Source: Muribaculum gordoncarteri
GTDB lineage: Bacteria; Bacteroidota; Bacteroidia; Bacteroidales; Muribaculaceae
Length of the DNA stretch: 64,000 nt
Direction of reading: 5' to 3'
Assembly (NCBI RefSeq): GCF_004803695.1
Contig: NZ_CP039393.1
Span: 3,100,001-3,164,000 of the forward strand
A model generated the notes under the pieces. That model saw only the letters and a program-made list of their open reading frames with translations. It made no database searches and was not told the origin of the DNA. Positions within the stretch are counted from its first letter, which is position 1; each line of letters begins with the position of its first letter. Position numbers and translations under genes: made by a program. Positions 27,583 to 37,397 of the stretch are shown here, piece after piece.

Positions 27583-29616
27583 TTACTTTTCAGCCGGCTT
27601 TCCTGCAACGAGGGGCCAGTAAGGATTCTGGTAGAGTACCGATTCCGAGGGGCTTGCTCCATCGGGTGAGGTGAGCATAAGCTCGTTGATGGGCAGCGGG
27701 TTCAGGTAGTGAGCCATGCGCCATGTACAGCCGTTGTAGGCAGCCTGACCTTCGGTGCGTTCAAATGGACGGAGGTATTCGCTCTTTTCAGGTGCCGAAA
27801 CGTTGGCATTGGCTTCGTTCCAAACCAAATCGGTGTACCAATTCTGCATCGGAGTGTTCCAGAGGTGCATACCTTCAAGGTGAGCGGGTGAGGTGATGAG
27901 CTGATCGTAAGAACGCCAGCGCTTGAGGTCGGCATCACGGAAACCTTCAGAGAGAAGCTCGCAACGACGCTCGCGACGGATGTTGTAGAGCGTACGGTCG
28001 GTCAACAGTGCGCCTGCGCTGTAGGCACCCCAGTCGTTCTCGGCCTCCTTGTTCATGTCGGTGAGCGAGATGGTCTTGTTGTAGTCGGGATCTACTTTTG
28101 CACGTGTGCGTATTGCGCGCCAGTAAGAGTCGGCTGTACCGTCGATTGTGTGGTTGAGCTCGTAGGAAGCCTCCATGTAGTTAAGGAGAGCCTCAACGGC
28201 GCGGAAACAGGGAGCTGCGGTGTAGCCGCCACCGTTGGCATAGTACTTGCGGTTGAAGTTGCCGCCCTTGCGGAGTGCATAGCCTGTAGCGTAGCCGCGC
28301 TCGTCATCACCGAGGGTGATAAGGGGATAGGGCTCAACGGGAACAACTTCGGTACCCTGTCCGTTGTCGGGCTCAAAGAGGATGTTCTTCTGTCCGGGCT
28401 CCTTAAGGAATACGCTAAGACGAGAGTCGCGGTTGACGCGTACATCGGCAATTGTCTTGTCGCCCATGTAGTATCCGTCGCCGTCGGCATAGGTTCCATG
28501 GGTGTAGACGGGAGTACCGTCGGCCATGAGGAAGTTCTGAACATAGCCACGGGTAAGACCTGTGCGCTGGTTGCCACGACCGGCTGCTGCATTGACATTG
28601 TGAGTTACAAGTCCGCGGCCGTATTGACGCCAGAGAAGAACTTCGGGATAGCCCGACAAATCTTCGTCGCAGAACATGTTGTAGTAGGGGTTGGCGGGCT
28701 CGTCGGCTGACTGCTGAACTTTACCGGTGTTGGCGGTGAGGTTGCCTACATACTTGTCGCCTACCTCCTTGGCAGCCGCCATGGCCTGCTGGAAGAAGAA
28801 CTTGATTTCCTCGTCGATTGAGCCTGAGGGATAAGAGAAGTCGGGGTTGTAGCTTGCTCCGGGCCATCCTTCACCGCCGGGCACGAATGCAGTGCCCTTG
28901 AAGTATTTCAGCCAGGTGGCTTCGTAGAGAGCCACGCGTGACTTGAAGAGCAGAGCGAGGTCGCGGTTGATGTACTGAGAGCTGTAGTTGGTTTCGCTCA
29001 TCAACAGGGCGGCCTTGTCGAGGTCCTCAAGGATGAAGCGGGCCACCATGTTGCGGGGTGCACGCTTGCTGGCCTCGGTAAGGGTAGCCATGTCGTCGGG
29101 CAGCGGCTCGGTGATGATGGGGAAGTCGCCGAATGTCTTCAGACGGTTGAAGTACTGGTAGGCACGGAGGAAGTAGCCTTCGCCGAGCGCATGCTTTATT
29201 TCGCTGAGGTTTCCGTAGATGGTGTTCTCCGATCCGTTGATGTCCTCACCGTAACGTGCAAGCGCGTTTGTGAGCATGAAGTTGATGTAGTAGATGCGGG
29301 TGAAGCTCCATGTTCCGTGGGTGTTGGCTACGAGCCAGCGGTCGGTGGTGTATTTGTTGTCGGCAGTGACATATATCTGGTTGTCAGTGCCTGAGTCACC
29401 TCCAAACAATCCATAGCTCCAGTTGCCGTGGCTCGGGAGAGTATTGGGATACTCGTCAAGCACTACGGCACGTATCTGAGCCAGAGTCGAGTAGTATTTT
29501 TCGGGAGAAATCTGCGACATCGGCTCCTTTTCAAGGAAGTCGGAGCAAGATGAGAACATCATCAATCCTCCCACGGCCAATGCTGCCGAAAGATGTGATA
29601 TTTTATTGTATTTCAT
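27583..29616 (-). CDS. RagB/SusD family nutrient uptake outer membrane lipoprotein
   Basis: The surface glycan-binding partner of a SusC-type transporter. The 677 residues start with a lipoprotein signal ending in MMFSSCSDFLEKEP, where the Cys is lipidated. TPR-like helices follow, with SusD features such as the LDEYPNT region, LSEIKHALGEGYFLRAYQYFNRLKTFGDFP and a C-terminal RRERRCELLSEGFRDADLKRW block. Length is on the long side for SusD. The gene follows the broken SusC gene by 22 bp. No glycoside hydrolase is adjacent, so the ligand cannot be guessed. The SusD frame is intact although its partner is broken. Confidence 0.93.
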   Translation of the reverse strand: MKYNKISHLSAALAVGGLMMFSSCSDFLEKEPMSQISPEKYYSTLAQIRAVVLDEYPNTLPSHGNWSYGLFGGDSGTDNQIYVTADNKYTTDRWLVANTHGTWSFTRIYYINFMLTNALARYGEDINGSENTIYGNLSEIKHALGEGYFLRAYQYFNRLKTFGDFPIITEPLPDDMATLTEASKRAPRNMVARFILEDLDKAALLMSETNYSSQYINRDLALLFKSRVALYEATWLKYFKGTAFVPGGEGWPGASYNPDFSYPSGSIDEEIKFFFQQAMAAAKEVGDKYVGNLTANTGKVQQSADEPANPYYNMFCDEDLSGYPEVLLWRQYGRGLVTHNVNAAAGRGNQRTGLTRGYVQNFLMADGTPVYTHGTYADGDGYYMGDKTIADVRVNRDSRLSVFLKEPGQKNILFEPDNGQGTEVVPVEPYPLITLGDDERGYATGYALRKGGNFNRKYYANGGGYTAAPCFRAVEALLNYMEASYELNHTIDGTADSYWRAIRTRAKVDPDYNKTISLTDMNKEAENDWGAYSAGALLTDRTLYNIRRERRCELLSEGFRDADLKRWRSYDQLITSPAHLEGMHLWNTPMQNWYTDLVWNEANANVSAPEKSEYLRPFERTEGQAAYNGCTWRMAHYLNPLPINELMLTSPDGASPSESVLYQNPYWPLVAGKPAEK

Positions 29617-29638
29617 GATTGTTACTGTGATTTAATGA

Positions 29639-32600
29639 TTAGAGAGTAAGTGATAATCCGAATGCCCAAGTGCGAGAAAGGGGATATGCGTTACCGTAGC
29701 TTCCGTTGTAACCGCCTTTGATTGTTTCGGGATCAAATACCTTGGAGAGCTTGGTGTGCGTCCAGAGGTTGTCGACCGATACATAAAGACGGAGATTCTG
29801 AACGAAGAACTTGCGGCTCAACTCCTGAGGAATGGTGTAGCCTACCTGGAGGTTCTTCAGACGGATGTAGGATGCATCCTGGAGGTAGCGGGTCTGTGCC
29901 TTCTGGTTCTTGTCCTGATCAAATACGGGACGGGGATAGTAAGCGTCGGTATTTGCCGGAATTATACGATCGGGCAGACCGAGATCCTTGCCGCGGTAGT
30001 AGTCCTGATGTTCACCGAGAGCTGCCGACCACCACATGTTGCTGGTGACACCCCAGAAGATGGGTGAGTAGGAGAAGAAGTCACGCTTGCCTACGCCCTG
30101 GAAGAATGCGCGGATGTCGAATCCCTTGTAGCTTGCGTTAAGGTCGATACCGTAGAACAAGCGGGGAGTCTCGTTACCGATAACCTTTAAGTCGCCGTGG
30201 TCGTCAAGAGTTTCAGCTCCTGAATTGATGCCTGGGTTTCCGTCGAGGTCGCGGTACATGATGTCGCCTTCGCCCCAGTCCCAACCAAGGGACTCCTGTC
30301 CGCCAACGGCTTCAAGGTGTGCTTCCATTTCAGCGTTGCTCTTGGCTATACCGATGGTTTCATAACCCCATATTTCGTTGATTTCGCGGCCGTTATTGTG
30401 ACTCCATATAGACCGGGTTGCATTGCCGGGATAATTGCGGATATAGGTGCGTGCGTCAGAGAGGTTGAATGATACACCGTAATTGAGGCCGAATGCGGTG
30501 CGGTCGCGCCATGCGAGGGTAAGTTCCCATCCGTTGGTCTTGAGGTCGCAGTTGTTGGCCGAGGGAGGATTAAGACCGAGAGTTGCGGGCAGCTGTACTG
30601 CGGGGCCCACCATGTCGTCGGTGTAGCGGATGAAGGCATCGAATGTACCTGTGAGTCGGTTGTTGAACAAGCCCCAGTCAAGAGCTATGTTCCATGTGCG
30701 CACCTTTTCCCAGGTAAGGCTCGAGCTTACAAGGCCGTTTACCTAAGTGGTAGCCGGACGCTTGCCGTTGATGAGCCAGTTACCGTTGGCCTGGCCGATT
30801 GACATTGTGCGATAGGTGGGATACCACACATTGGTGTTCTGGTTGGCGAGGCTACCGTAGGATGCACGGAGCTTCAGGAGGTTGCAGTAGGGAGTGAAGT
30901 CACGCCAGAACTCCTCCTGGGCGATGTTCCAACCGAGAGAGAATGAAGGAGCCCATGTCCAGCGACGGCCTGAGCGGAAACGTGATGAACCGTCGTAACG
31001 GAGGTTGCCTTCTACAAGGTAACGGCCCTTGTAGTCGTAGTTGACACGGCCGAAGAAGCCCATAATCGACCACTGGTTGCGCTGACCTCCTACTGAAGGC
31101 TGCTGCTCGCTGCCGTTGCCGCGAAGACCGGTGATGAGGTCGAGTTCGGGAAGGTCTTCGTCCTGAAGTCCGTAACCGGTAGCGTTAAATTTGGTCTGAC
31201 GCATCTCTTCCGACTGGAAACCGAGCATAACTTTGAAGTTGTGGTTCTCTTTCATTGTCCAGCTGTAGTCGGTGTAGATGTTCCAGTTCATATAGTTGTT
31301 CTTGGCAAGTGACTGTTCAAGACGGGAGTCACCCTGAGTGTCATCGACCGAACCATCGACTTTGTGGTTGTAGTAGGGGAGGAAAGTGGAACGGCGTTCG
31401 GAATTGTCGGTAGAGTAGTTGAACTCAACGTGGGTAACCCAGTTCTTGATGGGCTCGATAACTACTCCGGCCTGCTGATAGAGCTGGTCGCGTTGAACGG
31501 TGCGCACTCCACCGAGAGCAAGTGACATTGCGGGGGTGTCGGCGTTGGAGTTGAAGTAGTAGCCGTTTTCGTCATATACGGGGAGGTTAGGCCATGTCTG
31601 GCGACCGATCTTATCGTATAGACCGTTGTCAAATCGGCTTGGGCGGTCGAGGTCGGTGCGAACGAAGCGTGCGCTGTAGTTGAATGTCACCCAAGAGGCG
31701 AGCTTTGCCGAAAATTTACCGGCCGCGTTGTAGCGCTTCTGCCCGTCGTGACCGTGACGGAGCATACCGTTATAGTCGAGGTAGCCGATTGATGCGAAGT
31801 AGTTTACATTGCCGTTACCGCCGCTTATGCTTGCATTGTGCTCCTGCGAGAAGGCGTTGTCACGGTATAGTTCAGAGTACCAGTCGGTGTTGGCGTATGC
31901 TCTTGTGAAGGGGTCCCCGGCGGGCTTTCCCCATACCTCGCCGTTGGTGGGAAGACCTCCCATGTTGCTGCCGCCGTTTTCCTGGAACTCGATCATGTTC
32001 TTAAGAGTGGCGTCGTCAAACTGAACGCCCCAATTAGCGTTGGCAGCGGCTTCGTTATAGTACACAGCAAAGTCGTAGCTGTTCATGCTCGACGGCATGC
32101 CGATGGGCGATGCCCAGCGGAAGCTGTTGCTGTAGTTTACGACAACTTTGCCTTCCGAACCCTTCTTGGTGGTAATCATGATTACACCGAAGGCAGCGCG
32201 GCTACCGTAAATTGAAGAAGATGCCGCATCCTTAAGAACCGAAATGGTTTCGATGTCCTGGGGATTGACGGTGTTGATATCGCCTTCCATACCGTCGATG
32301 AGTACGAGCGGCTCTCCGCTTGAACCTTCGCCGATTGTTCCGACACCACGAATGTTGATTGACATGTTGGTTTCAACATCACCTGCATTACGAGTGAGCT
32401 GAAGACCGGGGATAAGACCTTGCAGGGCTTCGGTTGCGTTCTTTACCGGGCGGGCTGCGATGTCCTTTGCTGTGGCTACGCCCACGGCACCGGTAAGGTT
32501 TACTTTCTTCTGAGTACCGAATCCCACTACGACAACGTCGTCAAGTACATGGGAGTCCTCTTTGAGGGTTGTTTCAACGCCTTCGCCGGCCTTTAAAACT

Positions 32601-32891
32601 GCAGTTTCACATCCCACGAAGGAGATTTCGAGTTCCGCACCGGGGCGCACCTTATAAGGTGTAGTTACCGTCGAGGTCGGTGGCGCAAGCATTGCTTGGA
32701 TTGCCTTTTTCTCGTACAGTGGCTCCGATTAACGGATCGCCGAATGAATCAAACACTGTGCCCGTGGCTGTTACCAGGGATTGCTGTGTGTCGGTCGCCG
32801 TTTGGGGCTGACCCGCCGCATTTACGTGGGGTGCTCCTGTTACGAGAGCCATGCCCAACAATGTGGCCACAAGAATTCTGTTGAATGTCAT
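29639..32891 (-). pseudogene. SusC-type TonB-dependent receptor broken by a frameshift and an in-frame stop
   Basis: Together the pieces make a complete SusC of about 1083 residues: signal peptide, carboxypeptidase-regulatory domain (from 32891), plug (LDDVVVVGFGTQKKVN; ISVLKDAASSSIYGSRAAFG), barrel, and a final segment ending in SLTL. Two lesions break it. One extra T near 32653-32656 shifts the frame after DLDGNYTL; removing it restores DLDGNYTLKVRPGAELEISF. An amber TAG at 30743-30745 then interrupts the barrel between GKRPATT and VNGLVSSSLTWEKVR, with no frame change. As written, no full-length receptor can be made. Both could be true mutations or consensus errors. The intact SusD gene follows 22 bp downstream. 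Confidence 0.85.
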
Positions 32892-33010
32892 TTGGTAATT
32901 TAAGGAATTAATTTGACCTGATATTTAAGGATAACTTAAATTTCGTTTGTTTTGGGGGCATTAGAACCTGATTGATTAGGTTTTTCATGCTGATTGGTTT
33001 TGTAGCTGTG

Positions 33011-33040
33011 CAAATTTACGTTAAAAAATTACCCCCCCAA
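33011..33040 (-). promoter_or_regulatory. Promoter of the susC-susD pair, with a G tract in the spacer
   Basis: On the minus strand TTG (plus 33038-33040), 19 bases and TAAATTTG (plus 33011-33018) fit the consensus. The spacer begins with a run of Gs; counting the G of TTG, seven lie in a row (plus C run 33032-33038). The leader before the ATG at 32891 would be about 115 bases. Confidence 0.65.
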
Positions 33041-33099
33041 TTATTTAACACATATTAACCAAATTAACGTGAATAAATGCTTGATTTTTACAATTGGCC

Positions 33100-33352
33100 T
33101 CTCGCTTGGTGGATACACGTTTGGGCATATCCTTGGTTGTAGTGGGTTATTGGGCAGCTACGCAGCCCTCGGGGATGGTGGGAGGCGCGACATGACCTCA
33201 CGCTGCACGCACCTAAAGGCGCGTTTGCATGAGGCTAACCTTATTGGGCAGCTAACGCAGCCCTTGCGCTAACGCGGGGGTTCACGGGTGACGCTTCGCT
33301 CACCCGCGGTTACGCACATGTAATGCCTCCGGCATACCATCCCCACTCATGC
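33100..33352. repeat. Structured non-coding intergenic repeat
   Basis: Between the two divergent promoters lies GC-richer sequence unlike the AT-rich flanks. It has a pair of near-identical units (GGGCAGCTACGCAGCCC at about 33151 and GGGCAGCTAACGCAGCCC at about 33246), each able to fold. A CGGGTGA/TCACCCG hairpin sits at about 33285-33306. Imperfect outer arms run GGGGATGGT...GGAGGC (from about 33171) and GCCTCC...ACCATCCCC (to about 33344). No coding potential is convincing. It looks like a dispersed palindromic repeat. A genome comparison would be needed to show more copies. Confidence 0.5.
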
Positions 33353-33378
33353 TATGTATTAAAAAAAATTAGAAAAAA

Positions 33379-33410
33379 TTTGGAGATGTGAAATAAAGGA
33401 TATACCTTTG
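33379..33410 (+). promoter_or_regulatory. Promoter of the TraB/GumN gene
   Basis: TTTG at 33379-33382, a 20-base spacer and TACCTTTG at 33403-33410 match the Bacteroidota consensus. The leader of about 67 bases can form an 8-bp stem (GTGATGTA near 33422 with TACATCAC near 33444). Confidence 0.7.
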
Positions 33411-33482
33411 CGGTATGGTAGTGATGTATATGACTACACTACTACATCACGCTGAACTTATAAACATTAATTATATAGCAAT

Positions 33483-34361
33483 ATGAAAAAGTTATTTTTG
33501 ACATTAGCAGTGATTGTAGCATCGATGAGCTGCAACGCACAATTGTTATGGAAAGTTTCAGGCAACGGAGTAAAGGGCGATTCCTATCTCTTCGGCACTC
33601 ACCACGTGGCACCCGTCGACATGCTCGACAAGACCCCCGGCTTTAATGACGCTTTGAAAGGAGTCGATGCCGTTTACGGTGAAATCGACATGGCTCTCAT
33701 GGTATCGCCCGAGGCCCAGCAGTCGATTTTGTCGCTGGCCATGGCACCTGCCGACAGTACTCTCAACAAGCTTTACACCACTGAGCAGTATGACTCGATA
33801 AATGCCGTGTTGAAGAAATATACCAGCGGCATGGCTACGCTTGACCAACTCAATATGCTTAAGCCCTCGATGGTTGCCACTCAGATAGCAATGTTCCAAA
33901 ACATGGTGGCTTTCCCCGGCTTCAACGCTTCGCAGCAGCTCGACCAGACGGTACAGCTGAAGGCCAAGGAACTTGGCAAGGCCATCAAGGACTTTGAAAC
34001 AGTTGAATTCCAGATGAATCTGCTGTTTGGCGACCCTATCGCCGACCAAGCCGAGGGACTTCTCAAGGCAGCACGTACCGATGAAGAGGCCATAGGCCAT
34101 GTGAAGGAATTGGCACGCGCCTACACCGAAGGCGATCTTGCCGCTATAGAGAAGGTGATGTTTGCCCCTGAAATAGGCATGGACGAGGAAACTGCAAAGC
34201 ACATGCTCTATGACCGCAACGACAACTGGATCAAGACCATCAAGGATGCCGTGGGCCACGAATCGATAATGGTAGCCGTGGGTATAGGTCATCTCGTGGG
34301 CGAGCGCGGACTCATCAAGCAGCTTCAGGATGCCGGTTACACCGTGACTCCGGTTAAATAA
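33483..34361 (+). CDS. TraB/GumN family protein, exported
   Basis: A predicted secreted or periplasmic protein of 292 residues. The signal peptide is MKKLFLTLAVIVASMSCNAQ; a Cys is present but the preceding residues are a poor lipobox. The family's conserved elements are visible: FGTHHVAPVD near the N-terminus (GTxH), VYGEIDMAL (Glu), and GIGHLVGERGLI at the C-terminus (GxxH). TraB/Tiki-type proteins are thought to be metal-dependent proteases, but bacterial substrates are unknown. It has its own promoter, and the ABC genes follow after 62 bp. Confidence 0.88.
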   Translation: MKKLFLTLAVIVASMSCNAQLLWKVSGNGVKGDSYLFGTHHVAPVDMLDKTPGFNDALKGVDAVYGEIDMALMVSPEAQQSILSLAMAPADSTLNKLYTTEQYDSINAVLKKYTSGMATLDQLNMLKPSMVATQIAMFQNMVAFPGFNASQQLDQTVQLKAKELGKAIKDFETVEFQMNLLFGDPIADQAEGLLKAARTDEEAIGHVKELARAYTEGDLAAIEKVMFAPEIGMDEETAKHMLYDRNDNWIKTIKDAVGHESIMVAVGIGHLVGERGLIKQLQDAGYTVTPVK

Positions 34362-34423
34362 ATGACATTACAGCTTCATACTTACAATTCATACTTACAC
34401 TTGTAGTTAAAAAATCACATTAC

Positions 34424-35257
34424 ATGTTAGAACTGAGAAGGCTTAAATTTGCTTACCGCAAGGGTGCCGAGGCGTTGACCAACGCCTCGGCCTCGATTGG
34501 CGGGGGTGTCTATCTGCTCCTTGGAGAGAACGGAGCCGGAAAGACGACATTGCTGCACCTGATGGCCGGATTGCTCTATCCCGGCAGTGGTGAGTGTTTG
34601 CTCAACGGCGACCCGATAGCGTCGCGACGCCCTTCCGACATGCAGCGGATATTTTTCCTTGGCGACAACATGCCGTTTCCGGGGCGCACGATCGACGAGT
34701 TTGTGAAGATGCACGCTCAATTTTTCCCGACCTTTGACCCTCAGCTGCTTGCCGACATACTTGGCCGTTTTGGTATAAACCCGGCGGAGCGCCTTGACGG
34801 CATGTCGCTCGGAACGCGCAAGAAGGCACAGCTTGCCTATGCTCTTTCGCTGCGCACGCAGGTGCTCCTTCTCGACGAACCGGCCAACGGGCTCGACATA
34901 TCGTCGAAGAAACTGCTGCAGGAGATAATCGTAGAGAACATCACCGAGGAGCAGACGATAATCGTGTCGACCCACACCGTGTGGGATTTCAAGAACCTAT
35001 TTGACGGGCTTTTGGTGCTGAATCACGGACAACTCCTAGTGGCGTCGACTGTCGACGAGATTCTCGGCCGCATTGCCTTTGTGAGCGCTTCGGAGCCGCC
35101 GGTGGGTGCGCTCTACATCGAGCGTGTTGCCGGACGATTCAACGCCATCGTGAAAAATGACGGCGACACCGATACCGACATCGACTATGTGCTGCTCTAC
35201 TCGGCGTTGATGAACGCCGACGCGCGTGACAATATTGTAAAACTTCTAAATGATTAA
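34424..35257 (+). CDS. ABC transporter ATP-binding protein
   Basis: A 277-residue ABC ATPase with Walker A GENGAGKTTLL (about 34-44), a signature-like MSLGTRKKAQLAYALS, Walker B VLLLDEPANGLD and the switch His in IIVSTHTVWDF. The signature departs from LSGGQ (SLGTRK), a form common in YtrB-like and CcmA-like ABC-2 exporters. About 70 residues after the switch have no known fold. It is 5 bp upstream of a membrane protein and two genes from a GntR regulator, matching the Ytr-type layout. The substrate is unknown. Confidence 0.9.
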   Translation: MLELRRLKFAYRKGAEALTNASASIGGGVYLLLGENGAGKTTLLHLMAGLLYPGSGECLLNGDPIASRRPSDMQRIFFLGDNMPFPGRTIDEFVKMHAQFFPTFDPQLLADILGRFGINPAERLDGMSLGTRKKAQLAYALSLRTQVLLLDEPANGLDISSKKLLQEIIVENITEEQTIIVSTHTVWDFKNLFDGLLVLNHGQLLVASTVDEILGRIAFVSASEPPVGALYIERVAGRFNAIVKNDGDTDTDIDYVLLYSALMNADARDNIVKLLND

Positions 35258-35262
35258 CCGAG

Positions 35263-36024
35263 ATGGACGCTAAATGTGATTGCATGGATTCGTTTTCATG
35301 GAGAAGGGTAGGCCGCGTGGCCCGCTTCTATTTTCCTTATATAAAGAAGCAGCTGATAATCTATCCCGCTTTTTCGATTTTGGGGATGGTGATTGTGATA
35401 CTATCGGAAAGAGTAGCAGGACTGGGCTATGGATTGTTCCTGGCTGTTAAGGGGGCATTGTCGATGATGCTTGTGTTTGCGCCCACGATATTTGCGTCAC
35501 GCAACGGACTTGATGTTGAAACCGTGCTGCCGGCTACCGGTGCCGAAAAGTCGACATTCATCATAGGCTATGTATGCATTGTGGTTCCTATACTTCTCTA
35601 TCTTCCCGTTTTTGGGGGCATGCCATGTGACATGCTTAAGGATAATGCCGACATAGCGCGTGTTTTGGCGTTACGTAGCAGTCTTTCCGCTTCTACCTAC
35701 GGGTTTACAATTATCGAAAACCTGTTTCCGATATCGGTGTGCCTCTATGTTGTCATGAAGCGCACAACCAACCGCATACTGCTTGGTATGGTTTGGTCGG
35801 TTGTTGCACTTATATCGATGAGTTTCGTAGGAGGCATCTACGGTATGGTTATGGCCATCTACGGACGATTCTGGGAAAAAAGCAGCAGCGATGTCGAAAG
35901 CGTCATGAAGCTGGTGACTGAAGGTATGGAATCTTTCGTCATAGTACTTGGGGTTATATTGCTTATTTGTAGTATCTTTGTACTATATCGCACCCATAAG
36001 GTGATAAGCAATCGTCAAATATAA
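35263..36024 (+). CDS. ABC-2 type transporter membrane subunit, putative
   Basis: A 253-residue protein with about six hydrophobic segments, including LIIYPAFSILGMVIVILSE, a pair near 100-116 and a final helix near the C-terminus. No specific motif identifies it. The permease role is inferred from its position 5 bp after the ATPase gene and 6 bp before the GntR regulator. A second ATG at 35284 (MDSFSWRRV) would remove a Cys-rich hepta-residue start and is just as likely. Confidence 0.7.
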   Translation: MDAKCDCMDSFSWRRVGRVARFYFPYIKKQLIIYPAFSILGMVIVILSERVAGLGYGLFLAVKGALSMMLVFAPTIFASRNGLDVETVLPATGAEKSTFIIGYVCIVVPILLYLPVFGGMPCDMLKDNADIARVLALRSSLSASTYGFTIIENLFPISVCLYVVMKRTTNRILLGMVWSVVALISMSFVGGIYGMVMAIYGRFWEKSSSDVESVMKLVTEGMESFVIVLGVILLICSIFVLYRTHKVISNRQI

Positions 36025-36030
36025 CAGTCA

Positions 36031-36393
36031 ATGGACTTCAAGAACAATAAACCGATATATAAGCAGATAATTGACTACTGTTTCGGCAACATCATGTCGG
36101 GAGAGTGGGCTGTCGACGGGCGAGTTCCTTCGATAAAGGAGCTTTCGGTTGAGCTTGCTGTCAATAACCGCACTGTTATAAAGGCTTACGAGTATATGCA
36201 GATGAAGGAGATAATCTACGTGAAGCGCGGCTTGGGTTACTTTGTGTCGCCCGACGCGCGTGACATAATCGTCGAGGAGCGTCGTGACGAGTTTTTCCAT
36301 GACACGCTCGACGATGTGTTCAGGGAAATGGATATACTCGGAATCTCAATCGATGATGTGGTGAAGCGCTACCGCGATCACATCACTTCGTGA
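36031..36393 (+). CDS. GntR family transcriptional regulator (YtrA-like)
   Basis: A short 120-residue GntR protein. The winged helix occupies residues 7-78 (PIYKQIIDYCFGNIMSGEW; GRVPSIKELSVELAVNNRTVIKAYEYM; KRGLGYFVSPDA). The remaining 40 residues form only one or two helices, as in the YtrA subfamily, which controls ABC exporters. It is the last gene of the three-gene unit rather than the first. Its 3' end overlaps that of the convergent pdxB gene by 16 bp. Confidence 0.9.
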   Translation: MDFKNNKPIYKQIIDYCFGNIMSGEWAVDGRVPSIKELSVELAVNNRTVIKAYEYMQMKEIIYVKRGLGYFVSPDARDIIVEERRDEFFHDTLDDVFREMDILGISIDDVVKRYRDHITS

Positions 36394-37397
36394 CGGTAAT
36401 CGTAGGTGTTGCGCAGCTGCTCAAACCTCTCGGGATTTTCTTTCAACGATAAAGTGTCGGCCGCCGGAGTGTAGCTCTCGGCTATGGCTTCCAATGTAAC
36501 GCTCTCGGCTGCGCCGGGAGCGACTTTTTCGTGCATCTCCACTTGTGGGAGGTTGAAGTGGGCCGTGAGCGCGTTTACCGCCATGGTGGTAGCGCGTATT
36601 TTGCCTTCGCGCGAATATCCCGCTATGTGGGGAGTGGCTATGAGCGCTTTTTCAAGGAGCGGGCGTGATATTGTCGGCTCGTTTTCCCAGCAGTCGATGG
36701 CTGCGGCTCCTATCGCACCGCTGTCGAGTGCGTCGATCAGCGATTGTGTATCGGTCACGGGGCCTCGCGAAGAGTTTATTACAAGCGGCTTGCGGCCAAG
36801 CTCAGCTGTGGAGGAGCCGTCGAGCAGGTGGAAGGTGGGGTGCGCTCCCTGTCGGGCCATGGGTGTGTGAAATGTTATCACATCGGCCAGGCGTGCTATG
36901 GATGCCATGTCGGTGAACATCGCGTCGCCTTCGCGCTCGGCTCTCGGAGGGTCGCAGAGCAGAACCTTCATTCCCAACTGCCGTGCCCATCGCTCCACGA
37001 TTGAACCTACGTGACCTACGCCCACTATGCCTATGGTGAGCGACGACAGCGGTCGGCGGTCGTCGACTGCCTTACGCCATATTGCGATGGAGCCGAACAC
37101 GTATTGCGCTACGGCGGGAGCGTTACATCCCGGAGCGTTGGCCACGGTTATGCCGTTGGTCTTGCAGTAGTCGAGGTCGATGTGGTCGGTGCCTATGGTG
37201 GCGGTGGCTATGAACTTGCACGTGGTGCCGTCGAGCAGCCGGGCGTCACATCGTGTGCGTGTGCGCGTTATCAGCGCGTCGGCGTCACGTAACGCTTCGT
37301 TGGTGATTTCATCGGGCGACAGGTAGGTTACGTTGTCGACAATGGGCTCAAGCAGCCCCTTGATGAAGGGTATCTTGTTTTCGATGATGACTTTCAT
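36378..37397 (-). CDS. pdxB: 4-phosphoerythronate dehydrogenase (PdxB)
   Basis: An NAD-dependent dehydrogenase of the DXP-dependent pyridoxal phosphate pathway, acting on 4-phosphoerythronate. The 339 residues show the D-isomer dehydrogenase layout: N-terminal catalytic part (MKVIIENKIPFIKG), the NAD motif TIGIVGVGHVGSIVERWA, an RGPVTDTQSL segment with the catalytic Arg region, ENEP with the catalytic Glu, and TPHIAGYS with the catalytic His. The extra C-terminal stretch after about 280 is PdxB-like. The ATG at 37397 is the last of three identical start sites made by a tandem repeat. Confidence 0.93.
   Translation of the reverse strand: MKVIIENKIPFIKGLLEPIVDNVTYLSPDEITNEALRDADALITRTRTRCDARLLDGTTCKFIATATIGTDHIDLDYCKTNGITVANAPGCNAPAVAQYVFGSIAIWRKAVDDRRPLSSLTIGIVGVGHVGSIVERWARQLGMKVLLCDPPRAEREGDAMFTDMASIARLADVITFHTPMARQGAHPTFHLLDGSSTAELGRKPLVINSSRGPVTDTQSLIDALDSGAIGAAAIDCWENEPTISRPLLEKALIATPHIAGYSREGKIRATTMAVNALTAHFNLPQVEMHEKVAPGAAESVTLEAIAESYTPAADTLSLKENPERFEQLRNTYDYRHEVM

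Noticed and set aside
30743-30745. Recoded TAG (suppressor or alternative code)
   Set aside because: TAG is used as an ordinary stop elsewhere in the window, for example at the end of mraY, so general recoding is unlikely.
32650-32659. Programmed frameshift site in the SusC gene
   Set aside because: The sequence around the shift is not a known slippery heptamer, and the further in-frame stop at 30743 would still end the protein.
33069-33272. Plus-strand frame of 67 codons in the structured intergenic block
   Set aside because: It spans hairpins and precedes the TraB promoter; no signal of selection for protein.
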